DNA from: Sulfurospirillum sp. UBA12182
GTDB taxonomy: Bacteria; Campylobacterota; Campylobacteria; Campylobacterales; Sulfurospirillaceae
Assembly (NCBI GenBank): GCA_002742765.1
Contig: DLUF01000042.1
Coordinates: 104,761 to 168,760, forward strand
Length of the DNA: 64,000 nucleotides
Direction of reading: 5' to 3'
Shown here: piece by piece, positions 40,934-52,468 of the stretch
Numbering within the stretch: position 1 is the first letter of the stretch
Layout of the letters: each line of letters opens with the position of its first letter
Notes under the pieces: model-generated
The model's database searches: none
What the model was told of the DNA's origin: nothing
Seen by the model: the letters and a program-made list of their open reading frames with translations, nothing else
Program-made: the position numbers and the translations under genes

Positions 40934-41696
40934 TATCGATTGCTTCTTTAAATGTTTTTGTATAAGATTTTTCATCTTTTAATAAAGAGGACATTGTAGC
41001 TAAGCTTCTTTTAAAATCCTCTAATATAATGTTTCCCTTCAGTAACTCATACTTCAAAAACAACCAATAGGTGTTTAAAACATCACTTTCACAATACTCT
41101 TTTATCTTTTCTATCTCCCCTTCATAAAAAAGCTCAAAAACTTGATCTCCACTAACATCATACTTCCCAGGTGCACCAACTAAAGAGCAAAGTACATCAA
41201 GCTTCAACCCTCTTGTAGCTCCAAATTCGCTAATGTGATCCATCAAATCAACATGAAATCTATCGGAAAATCGATATCTATAATTATCCCACTTACTCTT
41301 GCCAATCTCTTTATCTTCTGTTTCAAAATAGGCTCTACATGTAAGATTGTATTGCATCGCTCTTATCATAAGAAGTGGCATATCAAAACTTCTGCCATTG
41401 AAGCTTATAAGCTTGGGATTGTGTTTATCTAAAAAAGCTAAAAAATTTGCAATCATCTCTTTTTCACTTGCCCCTTCGATAGAACTTACTTTTTTGAAAG
41501 TTCCAAAATCATCAGCGATAACCGCACTAATGGCTACTATCTTGTGATATGGCAATGGCAAAAAACTACTTCCACTCTCTTCTTCTTGGTCACTCATAGC
41601 TCTTGTGGAAACTTCTATATCATCTCCTTCTATGTGATACGTTTTGCGAATCAATGCTGCATCTGGAATCGTTTCTATGTCATAAACACAAATCAT
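40917..41696 (-). CDS. Predicted 3'-5' exonuclease (PolB-exonuclease-like, DnaQ fold)
   Basis: VYDIETIPDAALI; KLISFNGRSFDMPLL; YCESDVLNTYWLFLKY. Confidence 0.85.
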   Translation of the reverse strand: MICVYDIETIPDAALIRKTYHIEGDDIEVSTRAMSDQEEESGSSFLPLPYHKIVAISAVIADDFGTFKKVSSIEGASEKEMIANFLAFLDKHNPKLISFNGRSFDMPLLMIRAMQYNLTCRAYFETEDKEIGKSKWDNYRYRFSDRFHVDLMDHISEFGATRGLKLDVLCSLVGAPGKYDVSGDQVFELFYEGEIEKIKEYCESDVLNTYWLFLKYELLKGNIILEDFKRSLATMSSLLKDEKSYTKTFKEAIDNAINI

Positions 41697-41757
41697 TTAG
41701 TGCCCTTTTAGATAATTTTTGTATAATTATATCCTTAAATATTTGTAAAGAGTTAAG

Positions 41758-42626
41758 ATGAAAGAAAGAGTCGAATGCTATCTTGTAAAATTTTTTATCT
41801 ATTTTCTAGGATTACTCCCTAAAACAGTGATTTATAAATTTACTCACTTTTTAGCAATGACTTTTTTTAAATTTGAAAAAAGAAGAAGTTCTTTAACATT
41901 AAAAAACTTGGCTCTTGCATTTCCTGATAAATCAGAACAAGAGATATATGAACTAGCAAAAAAAACTTACACGAGTCTTTCTATTAGTATTGCTGAAATT
42001 ATTATGATGTTCAATGATAGAATCGATATTGAACAAATGATTGAGAACAAAGAAGAGAGTTTGGCAACACTTCGAACGTTGATTCAAAACAATCAAAACG
42101 GAACTATTTTTATAACTGCTCATTTTCAAACTGGGAACTTTTGGCACAATTTTTGCCAAAAAATGGATTTCCTATGACAGTGATAGGAAGAGAGGGAAAT
42201 AACAAATTGATTGAAGTAAATTTTACAACACCTTTTAGAGAAAAATTTGGTAATGAAAACATTTATAAAAGAAATTCTCTTATTAAACTTATTAAGCTTC
42301 TCAAACAAAACAAAAATGTTGGTTTTTTAATCGATCAAAAAGCAGGAGGAACTGCTAGTTTCAAAGCACGATTTTTCAACCATCCAGCAGACACAACTAC
42401 ATCTGTCGCACTGTTAGTACTTAAATATAATCCTTTAGTTATTCCTATTTTTATGCCTAGACTTAAAAATGGCAAATATCACTTAAAAATTATAGAAACT
42501 TCACAAGATGAAACAGCTACAATCGAATCACTTACCCAAAAATACAATGACATCCTAGAAGAAGTTATCAAAGAGTACCCAGAACAATGGTTTTGGATGC
42601 ATAATCGGTGGAGACTTCCTAAGTGA
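41758..42626 (+). pseudogene. LpxL/HtrB-like lipid A acyltransferase split by a frameshift
   Basis: ORFs 41758..42177 and 42141..42626 are the two halves; frame switch at CATTTTCAAACTGGGAA within the HX4E motif. Confidence 0.85.
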
Positions 42627-43471
42627 AAATACTCATCATCAGTGATGGTAAAGCTGGTCATCTCAATCAATCTCTTGCTTTTGCAAAACTAAAAAATTAT
42701 GAATATGACATCATAATTCTAAAAAATAAATTTAGATTTTTAACTTATATTTTCGATTTCTTTGGGCTTTACATCAATCTATTTTCTTTACATATACAAG
42801 GTAATTATAAGGCTGTCGTTTCTACTGGTTCAAGTACTTACTATGCAACGAAATATCTTTCAAAAACATTGAATATCAAATCAATTGCACTCATGTTACC
42901 ACGAGGCTTTAGATATAGCAACTTTGATTATATTATCGCTCAAAGTCATGATAATCCTCCAAAATGTCACAATATCATTGAAATACCTATCAATTTGTCT
43001 ACAAGTGAACCTAAAGGGTATATTCAAAAGGCTCATACAAAATCAATCGGCATCATCCTTGGAGGAGATAACAAAATCTTTAAAATGTGCAAAAATACCA
43101 TTCAAAAGCAACTCGATGATATCTTTCAAAATTATCCTAATCATCTTAAATATATCACAACATCAAGACGAACTCCGCAAGAGATAGAAAATCTTCTTGA
43201 AAGTTATTCATTTGATTACAAACTTATCTACTCACAAAACCCGCATATAAATCCTATAGCAGATTTTTTAGAGGTATGTGAAGAGCTTTTTATCTCTATT
43301 GATTCAACATCTATGCTTTCAGAAGCAAAGGCAAACTCTGAAGCTTCCTTACACATTATTGAGTTAGAATCAAAAAAGAGAGATACAAAATACCATCAAA
43401 TAGCTCATAACATATCAAAAATTAGTGGCAAATTTGATTATAGCCCATATCTAGATAAGATAAATTTATGA
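42623..43471 (+). CDS. ELM1/GtrOC1-family protein (putative nucleoside-diphosphate-sugar epimerase or GT-B-like)
   Basis: MKILIISDGKAGHLNQSLAFAKL; LPRGFRYSNFDYIIAQSHD; GIILGGDNKIF. Confidence 0.75.
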   Translation: MKILIISDGKAGHLNQSLAFAKLKNYEYDIIILKNKFRFLTYIFDFFGLYINLFSLHIQGNYKAVVSTGSSTYYATKYLSKTLNIKSIALMLPRGFRYSNFDYIIAQSHDNPPKCHNIIEIPINLSTSEPKGYIQKAHTKSIGIILGGDNKIFKMCKNTIQKQLDDIFQNYPNHLKYITTSRRTPQEIENLLESYSFDYKLIYSQNPHINPIADFLEVCEELFISIDSTSMLSEAKANSEASLHIIELESKKRDTKYHQIAHNISKISGKFDYSPYLDKINL

Positions 43472-44562
43472 AAATAGTCCAATTACTCCCAGAATTTAAT
43501 GAAGGTGGAGTTGAGCGTGGGGTGCTTGAACTTTCTCGTGAACTAGTTAAAAAAGGTTTTGAAAGCATTATCATCAGTAATGGAGGAAAACTTGTTAATG
43601 TAGCTAAAAGTGAGGGGGCTTTACATGTAAAGCTTGATGTCTGTTCTAAAAATCCTTTTAGTGCACCTTGGCGTATCTACAAACTTTATAAAATTTTACA
43701 AAAAATAAATCCTGATATCTTACATGTACGTAGTCGTATCCCTGCTTGGATGGTTTTTTTTGCCAACAAATGCTTGAAAAAAACAGTCATTTCTACTGTT
43801 CATGGCTTCAATTCTGTAAGTTTTTACAGTTCTATCATGACAAGTGCAAACCATATAATCTGCGTAAGTGGAGCTATAAAAGAGTATATACAACAACACT
43901 ATAATACTCTTGAAAACAAAATTACAATTATCCCCCGTGGAATTGATTTAGAAAAATTTAATCCACAAAATGTAGATAAGCAATTTATCCAAGAATTTAA
44001 AAACAAGTTCGATTTGCATGACAAATTTATCGTGACTACTGTTGGACGTATCACGCAACTTAAAGACTTAGAGACTTTTATACATGCCATTGCACTTGTG
44101 CAACAAGAAAATCCCAATGTCATAGGACTTATCGTAGGTGGGGTAAGAGATGATAAACAAAACTACTTTAAGAGTTTACAAGAACTTATAAAATCTTTAG
44201 ATGTAAATGTTGTTTTCACGGGTAGTCAAGAAAAAGTTGCTGAAATCTATTTTTTAAGCGATGTAGTTATCAGTGCTTCCAAAAAACCAGAAAGTTTTGG
44301 TAGAAGTGTAGCCGAAGCCATAGCACTAGGTACTCCTGTAATCGCGACAAATCATGGCGGAGTAAAGGATATCATTAAAGAAGGCATCAACGGATATCTT
44401 GTTTCGATCCAAAGTCCAAATGAACTGCATAACCAAATTTTAATAACAAAAAAGTTAAAATTTGATGGATTTGATTATATTGCTACAAACTTTTCGCTAG
44501 AACAGATGGTAGAAAAAACAATCAAAATATATAAAACATTCATACCTAAACTTGGAGAATAA
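43468..44562 (+). CDS. GT4 family glycosyltransferase
   Basis: LLPEFNEGGVERGVLELSREL; GRSVAEAIALGTPVIATNHGGVKDII. Confidence 0.9.
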   Translation: MKIVQLLPEFNEGGVERGVLELSRELVKKGFESIIISNGGKLVNVAKSEGALHVKLDVCSKNPFSAPWRIYKLYKILQKINPDILHVRSRIPAWMVFFANKCLKKTVISTVHGFNSVSFYSSIMTSANHIICVSGAIKEYIQQHYNTLENKITIIPRGIDLEKFNPQNVDKQFIQEFKNKFDLHDKFIVTTVGRITQLKDLETFIHAIALVQQENPNVIGLIVGGVRDDKQNYFKSLQELIKSLDVNVVFTGSQEKVAEIYFLSDVVISASKKPESFGRSVAEAIALGTPVIATNHGGVKDIIKEGINGYLVSIQSPNELHNQILITKKLKFDGFDYIATNFSLEQMVEKTIKIYKTFIPKLGE

Positions 44563-44565
44563 AAT

Positions 44566-45777
44566 TTGCTCTCATTTGAAACCAAACCCTATTTACACTA
44601 CCTTTTATATCTTTTAACAATAGCTTGCTTTTTAGGTAAATCTTTTCAGGTTGTTGCTGGGCTTATCGTCATTGTATTTTTTTATGAAAAATACAAACAA
44701 AAAGATTACTCATTTTTTAAAAATCCTATCTTCATTCTTTTAATGACTTGGTGTTGTTATCTTCTTTTATCATCACTTTGGGCGATTAATCCTAGTAGAT
44801 CCCTTAAAGGTGCTTTTGAGATACTACTTTGGAGTTGTACATATATTGCGATAGTAAATATTTTAGTAAAGAAAGAAGATATAGAAAGATTTATTAAAAT
44901 TCAAGCCTATCTAATTTTATTTATATGTTTTAATGTCTTTATACAATATACATTTGGATATAATCTTTTTGGAACTCCAACAAGAGGCTCTGGATTTACT
45001 TCTGATTTATTACATACAGATAAAGTTTATGCTTATATTTTTACTCTTTGGATTGCTCTTTTTGGAGGAATGATTGTTTCTAAACAACTGCAAAAAAAAC
45101 AATACATACTTTTTGGAATCAGCCTTTTTTGTTTGCTTGTCGCTATCCCACTAAGTGGAGGAAGAGGACCTCTTATAATATTGTCAATATTTTTACCTAT
45201 TATAGCTTGGCTTTCTCCATATAGAAAATTAGCTTTTAGCTTTTTGGGAATTTTGCTCATTTGTGGAGTTGTATTAGTCTCTTTTAATACTTCTTTACAA
45301 AAAAGGTTAAGTACTCTCTCTGATCCTTTTGAAAATCAAAGGCAAATTAGAATTTCAATTTGGCTTACTGCCTTTGAAATGTTTAAAGACAATCCTATAT
45401 TGGGAGTAGGTTTTAAAAACTTTAGAGAAAATGTATTTACTTATTATGATCCATCTTTCGATAGTATCGAAATCATTCCTCAAGAAAATCGAAAGGCCTT
45501 ACATGCACATAACCCTTGGATGGATATTTTATCTGAACAAGGATTGATCGGTATCGGTTTTCTTCTCTCTCTTCTTTTTCTAATTACAAAAAGTATTTAT
45601 CGTAAAAAAGGTATCGTTTTCGTAGGAAGTATTGGTGTTTGGTACTCTTTTTCTTTACTAAATAGTAATTTTGTTTTATCAAATGGTTCATGGGCATTTT
45701 TTATGCTTTTATCATTATCCTTTTTTACGGTAATGAAAAACTACGCTTCTTTAGAGGAGAAACCTAACTTTGCTTAA
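44566..45777 (+). CDS. O-antigen ligase (WaaL/Wzy-like)
   Basis: Polytopic; LSGGRGPLIILSI; NPILGVGFKNF; HAHNPWMDILSEQGLIGIGF. Confidence 0.88.
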   Translation: MLSFETKPYLHYLLYLLTIACFLGKSFQVVAGLIVIVFFYEKYKQKDYSFFKNPIFILLMTWCCYLLLSSLWAINPSRSLKGAFEILLWSCTYIAIVNILVKKEDIERFIKIQAYLILFICFNVFIQYTFGYNLFGTPTRGSGFTSDLLHTDKVYAYIFTLWIALFGGMIVSKQLQKKQYILFGISLFCLLVAIPLSGGRGPLIILSIFLPIIAWLSPYRKLAFSFLGILLICGVVLVSFNTSLQKRLSTLSDPFENQRQIRISIWLTAFEMFKDNPILGVGFKNFRENVFTYYDPSFDSIEIIPQENRKALHAHNPWMDILSEQGLIGIGFLLSLLFLITKSIYRKKGIVFVGSIGVWYSFSLLNSNFVLSNGSWAFFMLLSLSFFTVMKNYASLEEKPNFA

Positions 45778-46726
45778 ATTTTTATATAGACACAACAAAG
45801 ACTATTCAAGATACAACATTATCAAGGCTCTTACCAAAGATTTAGAATTATCTTCAGATATTTATATCTTAATGCCTTTTTCAAAAAACCAATTTATTAA
45901 AAATTTTTTTAAAAGAAATAGAATTATAAATGATTTTTTTATATCTAACTATGATACTTACATCTATGATCGACAAAAAATAAAAAAATCCAATCCAAGA
46001 GCTTGGTGGAAATATTTTCAAGACTGGATTAATTTTAGATTTTCTCATTATCTTTTATCAGATACACAACATCATTTTGAATACTGGGAAAAGCTTTTTG
46101 GAAAATACAAAGGAAAGCATTTTGTTTTACCTGTTTTAGCAGACAAAGAAATCTACTTTCCAAACCAAGATGCTCCCGTCAACCAACCAATAAAAATTTT
46201 ATTTTATGGTTCTTTTATTCCTCTTCATGGCATAGATATCATTTTAAAAGCTTTTAAACTTTTAGAGAACAAAGGGCTAGACTTTGAAGCGAATATAATT
46301 GGAACAGGACAAACGTATAAAAAAATGTTACAACTTTATCAAGATTTAGATTTAAAAAATGTTTATATGAATGGACAGGTAATTGATGAGATAAAACTGG
46401 CAAATGAGATAAGAAATGCTGATATAATCCTAGGGATATTTGGGAACAGCCAAAAAGCTTTATCTGTTATCCCAAATAAAGTGTACCAAGCACTTGCATG
46501 CCAAAAACTAATCATTACTATGGAGACAAAGGCTATTTTGGAATTTTTTACTGAAAATGATTTAGTCTTTTCTAAAAACTCTGAAGAATCTTTAGCAGAA
46601 ACAATTTTTGATTTATCGATAGACTCAAACAAAAGAAAGATTATTTCAGAAAACGGCTATAAAAGCTTCATTCAACTTTATGACAAAACTGAAAAAGAGT
46701 TCAGATCTTTTATAAAAAGTATATAA
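45770..46726 (+). CDS. Glycosyltransferase (GT-B fold)
   Basis: IKILFYGSFIPLHGIDIILKAFKLL; SVIPNKVYQALACQKLIIT. Confidence 0.8.
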   Translation: MLKFLYRHNKDYSRYNIIKALTKDLELSSDIYILMPFSKNQFIKNFFKRNRIINDFFISNYDTYIYDRQKIKKSNPRAWWKYFQDWINFRFSHYLLSDTQHHFEYWEKLFGKYKGKHFVLPVLADKEIYFPNQDAPVNQPIKILFYGSFIPLHGIDIILKAFKLLENKGLDFEANIIGTGQTYKKMLQLYQDLDLKNVYMNGQVIDEIKLANEIRNADIILGIFGNSQKALSVIPNKVYQALACQKLIITMETKAILEFFTENDLVFSKNSEESLAETIFDLSIDSNKRKIISENGYKSFIQLYDKTEKEFRSFIKSI

Positions 46727-46731
46727 ATACA

Positions 46732-47595
46732 ATGAATATCTTAGTCACAGGTTCAAATGGTCAAGTAGGTAGCGAAATTCAAGAACTCTCTTCTAATTAT
46801 CAATATAGATTTTATTTTACATGTAAAAGTGATTTTGATATTATTGATACTGATATGATGAGAAAATTCATAGTTAAAAATGATATTGACACTCTTATCA
46901 ATTGTGCAGCTTATACAGCTGTAGACAAAGCTGAAAATGAAAAAGAATTAGCAGATAAGATAAATCACTTGGGAGTAAAAAATCTTGCTAATTTGGCTCA
47001 TGAACTTGATATCAAATTGATTCATATTTCTACTGATTATGTGTTTAGCGGAACTAATTTTAAGCCATATACTGAAACCGATACGCCTAATCCAAAAAAC
47101 GTTTATGGGCAAACCAAACTTGATGGAGAAAAAGCTATCCTAGAATACAACTTGAAAAACTCACTTATTATAAGAACATCTTGGGTTTATAGCTACTATG
47201 GAAACAATTTTGTTAAAACTATGCTGCGCTTAGGTCGTCAAAAAGATAGTTTAGGAGTTATATTTGACCAAGTAGGCACTCCCACTTATGCAAAAGATTT
47301 AGCAAAAGCAATTCTTGATCTAATTCCTCAAATCAAAAACAACAAAACAGAAATCTATAATTATACTAATGAAGGTGTTCTCTCTTGGTATGATTTTGCA
47401 AAAGAGATTATGAAAATGACAAAACTATCGTGTAAAATAACTCCTATAAAAACAAAAGATTATCCATTGCCAGCTTTAAGACCACATTATAGTGTATTAA
47501 ATAAATCAAAGATAAAAAAAGACTTTAATCTTACAATACCTTACTGGAAAGATGGACTAGAGGATTGTTTAAAGAGATTGGGAGAGCGAAGATAA
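46732..47595 (+). CDS. rmlD: dTDP-4-dehydrorhamnose reductase
   Basis: ILVTGSNGQVGSEIQEL; IHISTDYVFSGTNFKPYTETD; YGQTKLDGEKAI. Confidence 0.94.
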   Translation: MNILVTGSNGQVGSEIQELSSNYQYRFYFTCKSDFDIIDTDMMRKFIVKNDIDTLINCAAYTAVDKAENEKELADKINHLGVKNLANLAHELDIKLIHISTDYVFSGTNFKPYTETDTPNPKNVYGQTKLDGEKAILEYNLKNSLIIRTSWVYSYYGNNFVKTMLRLGRQKDSLGVIFDQVGTPTYAKDLAKAILDLIPQIKNNKTEIYNYTNEGVLSWYDFAKEIMKMTKLSCKITPIKTKDYPLPALRPHYSVLNKSKIKKDFNLTIPYWKDGLEDCLKRLGERR

Positions 47596-48611
47596 TGCAA
47601 AATATTTTACTTACAGGAACAGCTGGGTTTATCGGCTCCAACTTTGTACCTTATTTTTTAGAAAAATACCCAAAATATAATCTTATTAATTTAGATTTGC
47701 TTACTTATGCTGGAAATTTAGAAAATTTAAAAGAGTGCGAGAATAATCCTAGATATAAATTTATCAAAGGAGATATTTGTAATAGGGAATTGATAGAATA
47801 TATATTTGCAGAGTACGATATTCGAGGTGTCATTCATTTTGCAGCTGAATCTCATGTTGATAATTCTATCAAAAATCCTGGTGTTTTTGTTCAAACAAAT
47901 GTAAATGGAACGTATACTCTTTTAGATGTAGCGAAGAAATATTGGATGGAAAATCCATTTGTATATAAAGATAATTATAAAGAGTGTAGATTCCACCATA
48001 TCTCAACAGATGAAGTATATGGTACTTTATCTGAAGACCCAAATAATCTCTTTACAGAAAAAACACCATATGCACCCAACTCTCCTTATTCAGCTTCAAA
48101 AGCATCGAGTGATATGATAGTAAGAAGCTATGTAGAAACTTTTGGGATGAATTGTGTTATTACAAATTGTTCAAATAACTATGGCCCGAAACAACATGAT
48201 GAAAAACTAATCCCTACAATTATAAGAAATGCTCTTTTAAAAAAACCTATTCCAATTTATGGTGATGGAAAAAATATAAGAGACTGGCTGTATGTACTTG
48301 ATCACTGTAAAGGCATTGATTTAGTTTATCACAATGGCAAAAAAGGTGAAACATATAATATAGGTGGAAAAAATGAGAGAACAAATCTACAAATAGTCAA
48401 TAAGATTTGTGAAATCTTAGATGAAAAAATTCCACAAAAAGAGAGTTATAAAGATTTAATTACATTTGTAGAAGATAGAGCTGGTCACGATAGAAGATAT
48501 GCTATAGATGCAACTAAACTTGAAACAGAACTTGGCTGGAGAGCTGATGAAAATTTTGAAAGTGGGATTATGAAAACTATAGATTGGTATTTACAGAAGG
48601 CTCAAAAATGA
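47565..48611 (+). CDS. rmlB: dTDP-glucose 4,6-dehydratase
   Basis: [46 protein letters not shown]; likely start at 47595 (MQNILL). Confidence 0.95.
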   Translation: MFKEIGRAKIMQNILLTGTAGFIGSNFVPYFLEKYPKYNLINLDLLTYAGNLENLKECENNPRYKFIKGDICNRELIEYIFAEYDIRGVIHFAAESHVDNSIKNPGVFVQTNVNGTYTLLDVAKKYWMENPFVYKDNYKECRFHHISTDEVYGTLSEDPNNLFTEKTPYAPNSPYSASKASSDMIVRSYVETFGMNCVITNCSNNYGPKQHDEKLIPTIIRNALLKKPIPIYGDGKNIRDWLYVLDHCKGIDLVYHNGKKGETYNIGGKNERTNLQIVNKICEILDEKIPQKESYKDLITFVEDRAGHDRRYAIDATKLETELGWRADENFESGIMKTIDWYLQKAQK

Positions 48612-49498
48612 AAGGAATTATACTAGCAGGTGGAAGTGGTACTAGACTCTATCCAATTACCAAGGGAGTATCAAAGCAGCTTGTTCCAATCTATGATAAA
48701 CCTATGATTTATTACCCTTTATCAGTTCTAATGCTAGCTGGGATTAAAGAGATTTTAATTATTTCGACTCCTCATGATTTACCTCGTTTTATAGAATTGT
48801 TTGGAGATGGTAGTGATATAGGAATGCATTTTACTTATAAAGAGCAGCCTAGCCCTGATGGTTTGGCTCAAGCTTTTATCTTAGGGGAAGAATTTATCGG
48901 AGAAGATGATGTTTGTTTGATTTTAGGAGACAATATCTTTTATGGTCAAGGTTTATCTCACCTTTTAAGAACAAGTATCGTTGATGTTACTGAAAATGAT
49001 AAAGCAACTGTCTATGGATATTATGTTAATGACCCAGAAAGATATGGTGTAGCTGAATTTGATAAACATAAAAATGTCATTAGTATAGAAGAAAAACCTA
49101 AAAATCCAAAATCTAATTATGCAGTGGTAGGATTATATTTTTATCCAAATGATGTTGTTAAAAAAGCAAAACAAGTCAAACCTAGCGATAGAGGGGAATT
49201 AGAGATAACCTCACTCAATCAAGAATACCTTAAAGAAGGAAGATTGAGAGTTAAACTGATGGGTAGAGGCTATGCATGGTTAGATACTGGGACACATGAA
49301 AGCTTACTAGAAGCAAGTCAGTTTATTCAAACAATAGAAAAAAGGCAAGGGCTTAAAATTGCTTGCCTTGAAGAAATTGCTTTTGAAATGGGGTACATTT
49401 CAAAAGAGAAACTCTTAGATTTAGCAGAACCTTTGAAAAAAAATCAATATGGTCAATATCTTATAAAAAGAGCTTTCGAAGGAAGAGTCGAAAAATGA
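48584..49498 (+). CDS. rmlA: Glucose-1-phosphate thymidylyltransferase
   Basis: [38 protein letters not shown]; likely start at 48608. Confidence 0.96.
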   Translation: MVFTEGSKMKGIILAGGSGTRLYPITKGVSKQLVPIYDKPMIYYPLSVLMLAGIKEILIISTPHDLPRFIELFGDGSDIGMHFTYKEQPSPDGLAQAFILGEEFIGEDDVCLILGDNIFYGQGLSHLLRTSIVDVTENDKATVYGYYVNDPERYGVAEFDKHKNVISIEEKPKNPKSNYAVVGLYFYPNDVVKKAKQVKPSDRGELEITSLNQEYLKEGRLRVKLMGRGYAWLDTGTHESLLEASQFIQTIEKRQGLKIACLEEIAFEMGYISKEKLLDLAEPLKKNQYGQYLIKRAFEGRVEK

Positions 49499-50112
49499 AT
49501 TTTATAAGAACTGAGATACCAGAGGTTATCATTTGTGAACCTATTGTGCATGGTGATTATAGAGGTTATTTTGTAGAGACTTTTAGAAAAGATTTATTAG
49601 AAAAATTTTTAGGTCATCAAATTGATTTTTGTCAGGATAATGAAAGCAAATCTTCCAAAGGAGTATTAAGAGGTCTTCATTATCAATTACCACCTTTCGC
49701 ACAAACTAAACTTGTCAAGGTAATACAAGGAAAAGTTCTTGATGTGGCAGTAGATATACGCCAAGGAAGCCCTACCTTTGGCAAACATGTAGCAGTCGAA
49801 TTAAGTAGTGAAAATAAAAGGCAACTACTTATTCCAAGAGGTTTTGCTCATGGTTTTGTGGTTCTTGAAAATGAGACTATATTTACTTACAAAGTTGATA
49901 ACTATTATAGTCCAGAAAACGATAGAGGTATAGCATTTAATGATGAAACTTTAAATATCAATTGGATATTAAATCATCATCAGTTAAAACTATCGCAGAA
50001 AGATACAAAGCAACCTAGACTGCAAGAAACCAAAACACTATTCAATTATAATATAAATTATTACAACGAAATTAGCAGTTTTGGCTATAAACTCAATACC
50101 AATAATCTTTAA
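49495..50112 (+). CDS. rmlC: dTDP-4-dehydrorhamnose 3,5-epimerase
   Basis: [50 protein letters not shown]. Confidence 0.95.
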   Translation: MNFIRTEIPEVIICEPIVHGDYRGYFVETFRKDLLEKFLGHQIDFCQDNESKSSKGVLRGLHYQLPPFAQTKLVKVIQGKVLDVAVDIRQGSPTFGKHVAVELSSENKRQLLIPRGFAHGFVVLENETIFTYKVDNYYSPENDRGIAFNDETLNINWILNHHQLKLSQKDTKQPRLQETKTLFNYNINYYNEISSFGYKLNTNNL

Positions 50113-50893
50113 TCCACAAAGTAGGGAGACAAGCTTTATAGAGCCTTTTCCAAGATTTAAGAGGTTTTATACCGCTTTTATCTAACCAAACCCCATCTAT
50201 GGCTTCTTTTGGATTTGGAACACCATGAAATGCAATCGCTTTTAATCCTATTTTATTTTTAGGAATTTTTGGGACTAAAAAGTGTCTTAAAGGACCAAAT
50301 TTTGGCATACAGTGAAATCTAAATGAACAAAACCAATCATCAGGCCAAAAATTTAATTTTCCATACTTTTCTATAATTTTACTTGAAAGATATTCTTGTG
50401 AAGCAGTAAAAAATTTATCAACAACTTTTTTAGGATTCTCTTCATAATATTTTTTTATATAACCTAATGTTCCTACAACCCAAGAGTAACAGCTTGCTTG
50501 ACCAACTGTATCGCCTTTGGTATTCCAATCATTGATAATATAAAATTTATCATTTTGAGGGAAACTAAAAAACTCATCAAGATTAGAAATTATTACCATA
50601 TCTAAATCAAAGAAAAAAACTCTTTTTCCGTTTAAATTTCCTAGGTTATCATCACATAAGCCTGCCTCTTTTCGGTAAGCATACTTTGTTTGATACTCTT
50701 GTTGAGTATTTAACTGTGGTAAAGGTTTGATTATAATTTCATTATCAAGTCCTTCACTATCATCTGTAAAACAATAAAAGTTAACGATATAGGAAGTATT
50801 CCTTGAAATCATATTTTTAAGCTTATTTACATATTCAGGTTTATATGCAGTTCCCCATTTTATACAAATTACATTCACTTCTTTTTGCATCAT
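50093..50893 (-). CDS. Putative glycosyltransferase (GT8/GT-A-like)
   Basis: 266 aa; GKRVFFFDLDMVIISNLDEFFSF DxD-like motif; IKWGTAYKPEYVNKL. Confidence 0.65.
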   Translation of the reverse strand: MMQKEVNVICIKWGTAYKPEYVNKLKNMISRNTSYIVNFYCFTDDSEGLDNEIIIKPLPQLNTQQEYQTKYAYRKEAGLCDDNLGNLNGKRVFFFDLDMVIISNLDEFFSFPQNDKFYIINDWNTKGDTVGQASCYSWVVGTLGYIKKYYEENPKKVVDKFFTASQEYLSSKIIEKYGKLNFWPDDWFCSFRFHCMPKFGPLRHFLVPKIPKNKIGLKAIAFHGVPNPKEAIDGVWLDKSGIKPLKSWKRLYKACLPTLWIKDYWY

Positions 50894-51915
50894 AATCCTT
50901 TTACAAGATTAGTTATTCTAAAAATAAAAAATCTTATTAAATCTGGCAAATATCGTAACCTCATTATTCTTCTATTGTATATTTTTATACTCTTATTTTC
51001 TTTTCGATTAGAATTTTTTGGAGACTTCTCAACTATTTCATTAATCATCGCAAATAAATTATATTTTTCTATTACTCTATGCCTTGCTTCCACAACAGCA
51101 TCTAATCTTCTTTCATATTCACCTTCTGTGGAAATAACTTTTTTAATTATCTCAACTGCTTTTTCTGGCTCTGTAATATCTATTTGTATTATGCTATCTT
51201 TAGGAAAATAATCATATACATTTGGACACCCACAATAAATTGGGACAGCATATCCTAAAAATGTATCTGCCAATTTTTCAGTCCACATATGTTTTCCAAT
51301 ATGATTTTCTATGCATATATGAAATTTATATCTATCAATTGCATCAGCTTTTCTTTCAATCCAACGATATCCTTTCCCAAATCTATCCATTTCTTTAAAA
51401 ACATCTTGTAGTTTTTGGGTAAAATGAAATCGCATTTTATGGAAAGTATGCCCTTGTTGCTTACTAGAACAAACTGTGGAAATTATCTTATCTTTTTTTG
51501 GAACTTCCATAGAAATAATTTCATTATAACTTTTTCCATAAAACCATACATTACCTGTTTGAGACCGTAAAGCATTTGGATGAGGCAATATCTCCTCTGG
51601 TTGATTCGTTATAAGATACTGAAACTGTTTTGCAAATGCTCTTCCATAACGAGTAATTGAAGATGGTTCTGTTGTAACTAAAATTGTATTTTCTTTTGGG
51701 CAATTTAATTTTTCTATTCTGTGTGGGATAATATTTGCAATATCATCAATAACAACTAACCAATCATACTTTTCAGCCAATGGATTAAATGTAAAAATAC
51801 ATGAACCCAAAGTAGGATTACCTGTAGGAAGCTGATTTATAAATTGAGTATCTTCATCTGCTTTACTCCCTCGAGTTACAAATTTTATTATTTTTTTTTG
51901 AGAATTAGCTGGCAT
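50890..51915 (-). CDS. GT10-like fucosyltransferase
   Basis: [48 protein letters not shown] resembles the GT10 alpha-1,3-fucosyltransferase motif; start at internal MPANS preferred. Confidence 0.75.
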   Translation of the reverse strand: MPANSQKKIIKFVTRGSKADEDTQFINQLPTGNPTLGSCIFTFNPLAEKYDWLVVIDDIANIIPHRIEKLNCPKENTILVTTEPSSITRYGRAFAKQFQYLITNQPEEILPHPNALRSQTGNVWFYGKSYNEIISMEVPKKDKIISTVCSSKQQGHTFHKMRFHFTQKLQDVFKEMDRFGKGYRWIERKADAIDRYKFHICIENHIGKHMWTEKLADTFLGYAVPIYCGCPNVYDYFPKDSIIQIDITEPEKAVEIIKKVISTEGEYERRLDAVVEARHRVIEKYNLFAMINEIVEKSPKNSNRKENKSIKIYNRRIMRLRYLPDLIRFFIFRITNLVKGL

Positions 51916-52468
51916 TATCAATTCCTTGACAAATAATATGCCCAATCATAATGTGCATCTCTTGGATACGAGGTGTATCGTTACTTGGAACGACCAAATT
52001 AACATCACAAAATTCGTTCATAACGCCACCGTCTCTTCCACTAAAACCTATCGTTTTGCATCCTATATTACGAGCTAAGCTAAGTGCCCTGATAACATTT
52101 TTACTATGTCCACTTGTCGAGATACCAATAAGAACATCTCCTTCTCTTGCTAATGCTTCTACTTGTCTATCAAAAATTCTATCATATCCATAGTCATTTC
52201 CAACAGCAGTAAGAACCGATGTATCGGTAGTAAGAGCAATTCCTGGTAAACCACGTCTTTCAGTTTTATAGCGACCACTAAGCTCTGCTGCTATATGTTG
52301 TGCATCAGCAGCACTTCCACCATTGCCACATAATAAAATTTTATTGCCATTCTTGATAGCTTCAGTCGCAATCACGCAAGCTGTATAAATATAACTTTGC
52401 AAACTTTCTATACTTTTAGCTATGACTTCTTGATGAGAATTCATCTCATTTTGTATCATCGTCATCAT
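51905..52468 (-). CDS. gmhA: Sedoheptulose-7-phosphate isomerase
   Basis: [35 protein letters not shown]. Confidence 0.95.
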   Translation of the reverse strand: MMTMIQNEMNSHQEVIAKSIESLQSYIYTACVIATEAIKNGNKILLCGNGGSAADAQHIAAELSGRYKTERRGLPGIALTTDTSVLTAVGNDYGYDRIFDRQVEALAREGDVLIGISTSGHSKNVIRALSLARNIGCKTIGFSGRDGGVMNEFCDVNLVVPSNDTPRIQEMHIMIGHIICQGIDNAS

